A DNA stretch of 64,000 nt from Prorocentrum cordatum (lineage: Eukaryota; Sar; Dinophyceae; Prorocentrales; Prorocentraceae), in assembly GCA_963575745.1 (NCBI GenBank), contig CAUYUJ010021042.1, forward strand, positions 1 through 64,000, given 5' to 3'. The first letter of the stretch is position 1. The number at the start of each line of letters is the position of its first letter. The translations under genes and the position numbers were made by a program. Positions 57,150-64,000 of this stretch are shown piece by piece. The notes under the pieces were generated by a model, which saw only the letters and a list, made by a program, of their open reading frames with translations, ran no database searches and was not told the origin of the DNA.

Positions 57150-58440
57150 GGGGGGTGTTGGCATCAGAAGGGTTCATATGTTTTCGTCTGGGAGGCCGTG
57201 GGCCGTCTCAGTTGTTTGAGGGCGTCTCAAGGTGTGGGGGGTGGGCGATTGGGGGATATCAGCATGCGCGAACTTGGGGTGAGGGGAGAGCGGCGCCCAC
57301 CCTAAGCGCGGACTCGGGCAGGTCGGCTGGCGACCTGGATGGCTACTCTGCGACGCGCCCCTGGGAGCCATGCGCTCTGCAGGGACATTGGGGGAAGGTG
57401 CGAGGCAAAGCCTGCGCGCGCTGTAGGTAGAGGCTGCAGACTGGCAGACGGCGGAGTCTGGAGGGGGAGGATGAGTGAAGGATGATATGAAGGAGTTGGG
57501 CGGAGGAGGGTTGAGGATCCAAGATGATCAAGATGATGAGGATCTCTGTTCATACCCTTGCTAGCTGTCTGTCTGCCCTCTCCTGCAATTGCCATGCCCG
57601 GCTCCTAAGATTAATGGGCCGACCTTCCCTGCATGCCGTCGCTCGCTGCGACTCTGTTCCTTCCCCCTTCTCCCTTCCAACTCAGTCGTTGCTTCATTGC
57701 TGTCACGTCCTTCCTCATCTTGGATGTTGTGAGCGGCCAGCCACTCATCAGCGGAGCTTATCTTCCGCAACGCGCTTCTTACTGTGACGTCAGTGGTGCT
57801 TCATGCATGGCATCGTTGTTGTCGTGCGCGCGATTGCCTCTCGCCTTGGTCCATGCTGGACAGCAGCGGCGCGCAGGCTACGCCAGCTCACGAGTAGGTG
57901 AACTTTTGAAACGGTACAGTAGATCTGATTCTGCTGAATAGCCTAGTCTTGCGCGGGTAGGTGCAGCCACGCCCCTCCTCCACTCCATTAGCGTTGTTTG
58001 CCGAGCGAGCGAGCGCTTCGAATGATGAGCGCGCATGCCGCGTCTTCTTTATGGTGCGTGCTCGGGCGTACGTCGGCACTTCGATGTCGGTGAGCACGGA
58101 ACGGCAACTGCATGTGATCACGATGCGTTGTGTGTCGATCAAGTATACTCGCTCCGTCAACTATCCTTCCATGTCTTCTAGTGGTGGGGCCCAGCGCGGG
58201 CCGAGTGACCCAGGCCGAGCATCGGCAATGCTTGGCACATGATTCATTCTTAGGGGCTCAGAGCGAGAGAGCCGCCAGGCAAGTCGGCCTCGCTTTGCTT
58301 TTTACATTGGGGGCCAGCAAGGCCGCAAGGCCGCCAAGGCCAGTTTCCCCCCGTCGTGCGGGGAGCGCTGCTGCAGGGGAGAGCAGAAACGCACTTCCCG
58401 CCGCGCTCAGACGACAACGGCCTCGAGATGCGAGCGACAG
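57150..58440. other. No supportable gene
   Basis: Several short frames on both strands. Near-even GC between 57540 and 57800. No domain, repeat or tRNA-like fold recognised. Confidence 0.4.
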
Positions 58441-58454
58441 ACTGCGACAGAGAG

Positions 58455-58456
58455 AA

Positions 58457-58534
<78 letters not shown>

Positions 58535-58582
58535 GGAGAGAGAGAGAGAGAGAGACAGAGAGAGAGAGAGAGAAAGAGAGAA

Positions 58583-58614
<32 letters not shown>

Positions 58615-58665
58615 AGCGCGAGAGAGAGACAGAGAGAGAGAGAGAGAGACAGACAGAGAGATAAC
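58455..58665. repeat. (GA)n with GAAA and GACA units
   Basis: About 205 bp of GA, with a (GAAA)5 block near 58500-58520 and GACA blocks toward the end. Confidence 0.96.
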
Positions 58666-59051
58666 CAAACAATACCATCAGCGCACCCTAATGTTAGCAG
58701 CAATAGAGGGAACCCAACAGAGGATGTGAACAGAGGGGTGGCCTAGGAATCGGGATCGAGACGGCAACTTGGGCGCATTGCAATGTGCAGTATGGTGTAA
58801 TGACAGCATGGCGCAGTGTGGATGATTAGGACGCGGAGTAAGATGAGGGGGGGAGAAGCGGGAAGATGCGGAGGGGGATGGATAAGAGGAATGAGGAGAG
58901 GGGGGAGAACGAGAACGAGGAAGGAGAAGAGTGAGAAGAAGAGTGAGGATACGTGAACACGTGCAGGAATATGTGGGAGAGGAGAAAAATAAGGAGAACG
59001 AGAAGGACGCGGGGGAAGAGAAAAGGGAGGAGCGGATGAGGTGTTGCTCAC

Positions 59052-59322
59052 CTGTGCGGTCAGCCTTTCTGCAACTGCACTTGCCCTTCCCCCCGGTGCG
59101 TGCCTGCGTTGCTGCGTCGCGCGAGGTGAGCTCCAGCGCCCCCGCCTTCGTCGGCGAGCTCGGCAAGAACTCGCGCAGTTCTTCAAGGACCCCTGCCGCC
59201 TCCGCGGGCTCCCAGGGGGGGGGGGGGGCGTCGGCAAAATGGAAAATGTCGTGATAAACGTCTGGCTGCGCCAATCCAAGACCCGCCGTCGCATGAGCTC
59301 GCTTTTGCAGCCTGATGGCCAT
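59052..59322 (-). CDS. Exon of an unassigned minus-strand gene
   Basis: From ATG at 59322 to a plain GT donor (ACAG|GTGAGC) at 59051. It encodes DVYHDIFHFADAPPPPWEP, then EELREFLPSSPTKAGALELT and KGKCSCRKADRTG. The AGALELT and CxCRKAxRTG phrases recur in dinoflagellate proteins of unknown role, as far as I recall. The C run (59216-59227 on the plus strand as G) encodes the Pro run. The next exon was not found. Confidence 0.5.
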
Positions 59323-60187
59323 GCTTGGTAACCCTACGTTGGGATTGGCAGCGTGATGTTGCCTACGACTCTGAACGGCTCAAGTTTGGTAAAATGCTTA
59401 CTGGGGATGGGGTGGGCGCGGTGGGCGTTCGAAGGATTAAAGGAAACACTTGTTTCCACGCACGACCAATCTTTCAGAAGACCCCACCGCCTTGGAATCG
59501 AACGCCCCGGGCTTCAATGTCCTGATGTCCCCGCCCGCTGGCCGACAGAAGGCACAGTGAGGGCCTCATGGCCCCATCGCCCTAACGATCGCACAATGCG
59601 AATGCTGCATTTGTCGGCGCTGTCTTTCGTGGGGGGTAGCGGGCGAAACTGCGTTATGAAACCATCTTCTCAATTGTTGGGCCACGAATCGCCGAGCCAT
59701 GCGTGCATGGCTATGTGCCGTGACGCTTGTGCGATGCACGTGCGATGTTCGGCGCCCCTTCAGGGCGTTCTTGCGTCAGAAATCACGCGATCAAAGCTAG
59801 GTCGCAGCATCAATTGAGCAGTCTGTCATGTGTGCCTACACGCACGCACGCCCGCGCTGTGAATGAGCGGGCGTGTGTCGGGGCCGTGCACAACAGCAAC
59901 GCCCGCCCCGATGTCCCGATGCCCGCGGGCAGGGTCATTTGATTGAAAATGGGAATTCCCGAGGCGCTCTTGCTCTGTGGCCGCCGAGAAACCACGATTT
60001 CAGGTCAAAGGTGGCCGCGGTCCCGTTTCCAAGCACGGGGCCTTTTCGGTGCGAAAGATGGCGGCGCAAGCCGCGCGCAAAAAGAGACAGTGGCGCGCGG
60101 GGGATTGAAAAGTATAGAATGGAAGTCGCATATATCATAAGGGAGCGAGGAATATGCATGCCCCCGCGCCCCTGCCCCCGAGGAGCC

Positions 60188-63100
60188 ATGCCGCCGCAGA
60201 AGGACGCTTTCGTGGAGGACATTACGCAGGTTGCCCGCGACAGAAACATGGGCCGGGACTTGGCAGCGGGTTCGGTGCGCTACATAGACGCAGCAGCCAT
60301 GGTCTTGTTCGGCCTTGGCATGGACAGCGGCGCCGCCCCCCACATGACCATCGGGAAGACTTCCAATCGGATCAAGAAGTTTGTTGCTGAACTGCCTGCC
60401 ACAGATGGCGCGCCCCACTTCAACGGCGACGGCAAGTTTGCATTGGCGTTGCTCCCCCGCGTGTTCGGGGAGTTCTGCAACGTTGATGTCAATTCTGGCG
60501 ACATCGCCGCCGCGTGCGCTGCCGCGCCGCCGCCGCGGAAGTACGTGCGGCGACTTGGGGCGCAGTTGCCTTGTGACCGTCAGCAGCGGGGCGCGGGGGG
60601 GCTGTTTGGCCCGATGCCAGCTGATGTTGCGGCCGCCCGCGGGGCGAGCGGCGCGCTGCCCGCAGCTGGAGGACGTGGCGCGCTGGAGGACAGGCACGGT
60701 GGCGATGATGACTCCGCAGGTGGCGCTGAGTTGGGGCCCGCCCAGGCCATTGGACAGCAACGCGGGGTTGCCTTGGCCGCGGTGCCCCATGATGGCGCCG
60801 CGGCGCCAAGCCAATCGCCTTTGGCACTGGCACCGCGCGACTACAGCAGCCTGGATAGGTCAGAGATGGTCGCTGCCTTGCACGCAAAGGACGTGACCAT
60901 CGAACAGTCGGCCGCCCAGCTACGCCAGTCCGCCATTGACCTGAGAAACATGCAAAGATCGCGTGACACTTGGAAGGACAAGGCGCTGGCCTTGAGGGCG
61001 GAGAAAGAGATGCTTCAGATGGAGCAGAGCGCCCTCGTCGCGGCGGTCCGCTACCGATCGGGCGCGCGGGCTCACGTCTCCATTCAAGGCGGCTACGTGC
61101 TAGCCCTCCGCAGGAACATGGGGCACGCTGGTGGGAAGCTGGCGGCCGCCATGGTTGCAGGCGACGACCTCCACGGGGAGGTCCGCGATCCTCGCACGGT
61201 CTGGCGCTACGAGCACCGAGCCGCAGCAATCGTGAGGATGTTGGCGAAGGAGGTCGCCCGCGGGGGCGCCTTGCCCGCCGCTGAAATCTTCACGATTCGC
61301 TGCGACGCCACGAATCAGGACACGATTGAAAAGGCGAAGGTGCACATGTCCCTGCTCGAGGTCGTGCGCGCAGACTCGCTTCCAGCGTCTCCCGAGGAAG
61401 TCAGGGGCTTCAGCTCGCGCGTGGCCAGGAAGAGCGTGCCAGGCGACATTCAGAAAGTGTACCTTGGAACGGCGCAGGAGACCTACAGCATGGTGGTCGC
61501 CGAAATGACGTCGGTGGGCTTCCCCACGTGGGAAGAGAGGGCGCGCGCGAGGCAGGGCGCAGACGCCACGCCTGGACTATCGACATACATTTTCGGCGTG
61601 GACGCGGGGCCAGACAACGTGGGAATGGCCCCGCTCCTCAGGGCTAGTCTGTCGGCGGCGCCCACTGTGAGCTTCCTGATAACGTTCTGTTTTGCACGCC
61701 CGTTCCACCTGATCGCGCACAATGCCGCGCGCTTGTTTGAAGAGTTCGTTTGGGAAGACCCAGGGTTGCAGGTCGTGCTAGCGCCTGCCAGTGAGGCCGG
61801 CGCGCCAGTTCAAGCTGGCGGCGCAGTGCCGAGCGGCCCGAAGTACTGGTCCAGATGCGCGACAGTCGCCAACGTCTGGCGTTCACCAGGCGTAGCACAG
61901 AAGCTGCGGAACGCTGCCGATGGATTGTTCGACGCAGCGGCGTCGGCCGCGCACTTCAGCAAAATACCAGGCCGCCCTCTCCGCGGGAGGTGGGGGCGCA
62001 TTGATTCAATAGAATCAGTGTTGGTTCGCGGCCGCGCAGTCTTGGGGCCAGTCTTCAGCGCCGTCTTCCAGAACGTTGTCGAGAAGAAGCGCAAGGCGCC
62101 GCGCGTCGGCACAGAGGAGGATGAGCGGTTCAAGACTGACCAGAAAAACTACCGCTACACCGCTGTGACGAGCGTTAATGACCAGGCGTTCTTGGCCACT
62201 GTAGTTATTGCCAACGTAGCCAAGCGCCCGCTCATGGGTTTCTATCATTGGCTCCAGAAGCGGGTGAAGGACCCGATGGCAATCCAACCGCAGTCTTCTA
62301 TCATCGCCCCCTGGTCATGCCTTGCTTCCCCCACCGCCACCCCCAGATCTCCGCCGCTCCCTGCTGCGGTCACGCGAGCGCCGTCTGATGGGGCAACATC
62401 GCCCGACAATCGTCCCCAACGGTCGCGATGGCGGCTTGCAGTAGGGGGGCGGGTCTGCGCGTGTGGTGGGGGGGGGGGGGCGCGACCTGTCAGGAACACA
62501 ACAAGACCGTGGCGGCCAACGCGTCCAATGGCATTACGTATGTCGGCCCGACGCCAATGAGTCTGATGGTTGCTGGCCGCGCCGAAGGAGTTATGAACGA
62601 GATTGGTGAGCTGCTTGCCCCGACTGCGCCAGACGACGAAGGAGTCTGGGGGCCTCTGTGGCCCATGCTTGGGGGCAGGTCCGTCAGAGTGGAAAAGGCA
62701 GCGGAGGCCATCGTAGCGTCGGTCTTGATTGTGGGATGCGGATGGGCGTTCCGATTTATTCGGCGACTGGCAGACTTCCCATATCTGTGGCTCATGTTTG
62801 CCGAAGAGCCAGCCGATCAAGATTGCCCGATGCGCCGCAGGCTTGCGACCGAGCTGGTGGACAGACTTGACCATCGGGCGTGTTGCTTGCAGTGGCACTT
62901 CGGGGACATGAGTGCCAAGTGGGCGGCGCACTTCCGACCGCAGTTGGAAACGGCCAAGGCGACGGGCACGTGCCCAGCAGACTTGTACGCCGCGACGTTG
63001 ATGCTGAGACGCGCGTGGCCCATCGACACACAAGAGATAGAGGGCATGAATTCCATATTGCAGACGACGGTCGCCCGAGCCCCGTTTCTGCACACGCCGC

Positions 63101-64000
63101 TCGCAAGTGACAGGATGCAGCTCAAGAAAGGCGATGGAGTGACGGCGACTGAGTGCATCACCAACCACAAGCGGGGACTGCAGTCAATGGTGGCCGAGCA
63201 GGCGCTCTGCCGTTTCAGCGGGCCTGTGGTCGACGTGAGCCCACCTCCAGCTCGCCCCGTCCAGTGCGCTCACAAGCGCTGCCCGTCTATGATAATGCCG
63301 ATACGGCACGCTTTGGCCGTGTACAGGCGGCGCGAACAAGGCGTGCAGTGCGTCTGGGACGGCCCTGAAGGTTTGCCGCCGTTTGTGGCCCCGTGGGCGA
63401 TCGGCGCGGAGCTTTGGGCGTGCAAGGGTGAGTTTGTGGATTTGGATGGCCACGTCATCTTCAAGCTGACGGCGCCAATTCACCCAATGCCTTTGTTCGA
63501 AGCGTTCCACGAGCACGCAGGGGGTGCCGACGCAGGAGGCGACCGCGAGACGCGGGACACCGCAGTTCTCCGATTGCGGCGCCAGCGGCTGCTTTGGGGC
63601 AGAGCGTTGCGCGCGCGTGTCTTGGGCGAGTCCGCGACCGCCGTCGGCCTTGACCCTGCGCCGCCGCCGAGGCCGAAGAGACCCAGGCCAGATGCGTCGG
63701 GCGGGGGCGGCAGCGACGGCAGCGACGGCGGCGCTGGCGGCGGCGCCCCCGCGGCGCCAGCGCCCATGGGCGACGCCAGCCCCGATGGCGACGACAACCT
63801 CAGCGAGGGCGACGACGGGGACTTGGAACGCCATCTAGAGCGGCTGATGGAGGAGGCCGAGGCGGCGGAGATGGAAAAGGCATCCGCGGACGAGGAAGAG
63901 TTGGCCATGCGCTTGCCGGCCGCTGATGCAGAGCTTGCTGAAGCGCGGCTTCTGGACCCAGACGGGCAGGACGATGTTGAAGAAGACGATGGCCTCTTTG
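60188..64000 (+). CDS. Large protein, possibly transposase-derived; runs off the window
   Basis: Exon 1 is 60188-62269 and exon 2 62494-64000 (cut by the window end). The intron 62270-62493 (224 bp) has GA at its start (GTGAAG|GACCCG) and AG at its end (CTGTCAG|GAACAC), and both sides are in phase 0. Exon 2 has no stop for 502 codons. The frame is open upstream to 59873, with further ATGs at 60119 and 60155; 60188 is chosen because codon use becomes GC-rich there. Residues about 230-290 form a coiled coil. A D at RCDATNQ (61297-61317), a D at GVDAGPDNVG (61594-61623) before FHLIAHN, and an E at TQEIEGMNS (63027-63054) sit in the order seen in DDE transposases. The end is acidic (SEGDDGDLERHLERLMEEAE). 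The transposase link is inference from this order. The total is over 1190 residues. Confidence 0.6.

Noticed and set aside
58250-58729. Frames of Arg/Glu or Ser/Leu over 58.3-58.7 kb
   Set aside because: Products of the GA microsatellite.
60030-60054. ACGGGGCCTTTTCGGTGCGAAAG upstream of the large 60-kb gene as an SL relict
   Set aside because: Needs gaps and several mismatches to align with the SL; too weak to claim.

Overview
This window is nuclear DNA from a dinoflagellate. The strongest sign is a perfect copy of the dinoflagellate spliced leader (SL, ending ...AGCCATTTTGGCTCAAG) at 29786-29806, with decayed SL relicts at 29807-29828, 38373-38404 (tandem, minus strand) and 12841-12859 (minus strand). 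Other signs agree: GC-rich sequence, very long pyrimidine, purine and G tracts, introns with GC or GA at the 5' end and a G after the AG acceptor, and protein families that recur in dinoflagellate genomes. I cannot name the species.

Layout. 1-8.5 kb holds minisatellites (88 bp and about 125 bp units), microsatellites and two related hairpin elements, with no gene I can support. 8.57-12.86 kb (minus) carries a cytosine-C5-methyltransferase-like gene with one in-frame stop, and immediately upstream a TNP2/CACTA-like transposase with a GA-AG intron and a relict SL just before its ATG. 14.48-22.37 kb (minus) is a long multi-exon gene of unknown function; exons A to I join in phase over eight introns, six with GC or GA donors and several with short direct repeats at both ends. 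23.3-26.3 kb (minus) is a broken non-LTR retrotransposon (endonuclease and reverse transcriptase), and 27.4-28.9 kb (minus) a likely ORF1 with an RS-rich start and a WW domain. 29.79-36.25 kb (plus) is a complete LINE (ORF1; ORF2 with endonuclease, RT, RNase H and zinc fingers). It begins exactly with the SL, is flanked by a 23-bp target-site duplication, and lies inside the 3' coding end of a minus-strand gene (36.26-37.7 kb, remainder at 29.66 kb). That gene itself carries tandem SL relicts upstream.

38.4-46 kb is mostly satellite DNA: about six 370-bp units, about seventeen 145-bp units and a duplicated 166-bp block. 46-53 kb holds a decayed coding region (48.4-49.4 kb), simple repeats and weak exons. 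54-57 kb (plus) is a second methyltransferase-like gene with GPPC and EQP motifs and clean splice phases. 59.05-59.32 kb (minus) is an unassigned exon. 60.19 kb to the end is a long two-exon gene that runs off the window and may derive from a transposase.

The common theme is recycling of processed mRNA. Three separate loci bear SL sequence in genomic DNA, and at one the SL, the target-site duplication and the interrupted host frame are all intact, so the order of events can be read directly.
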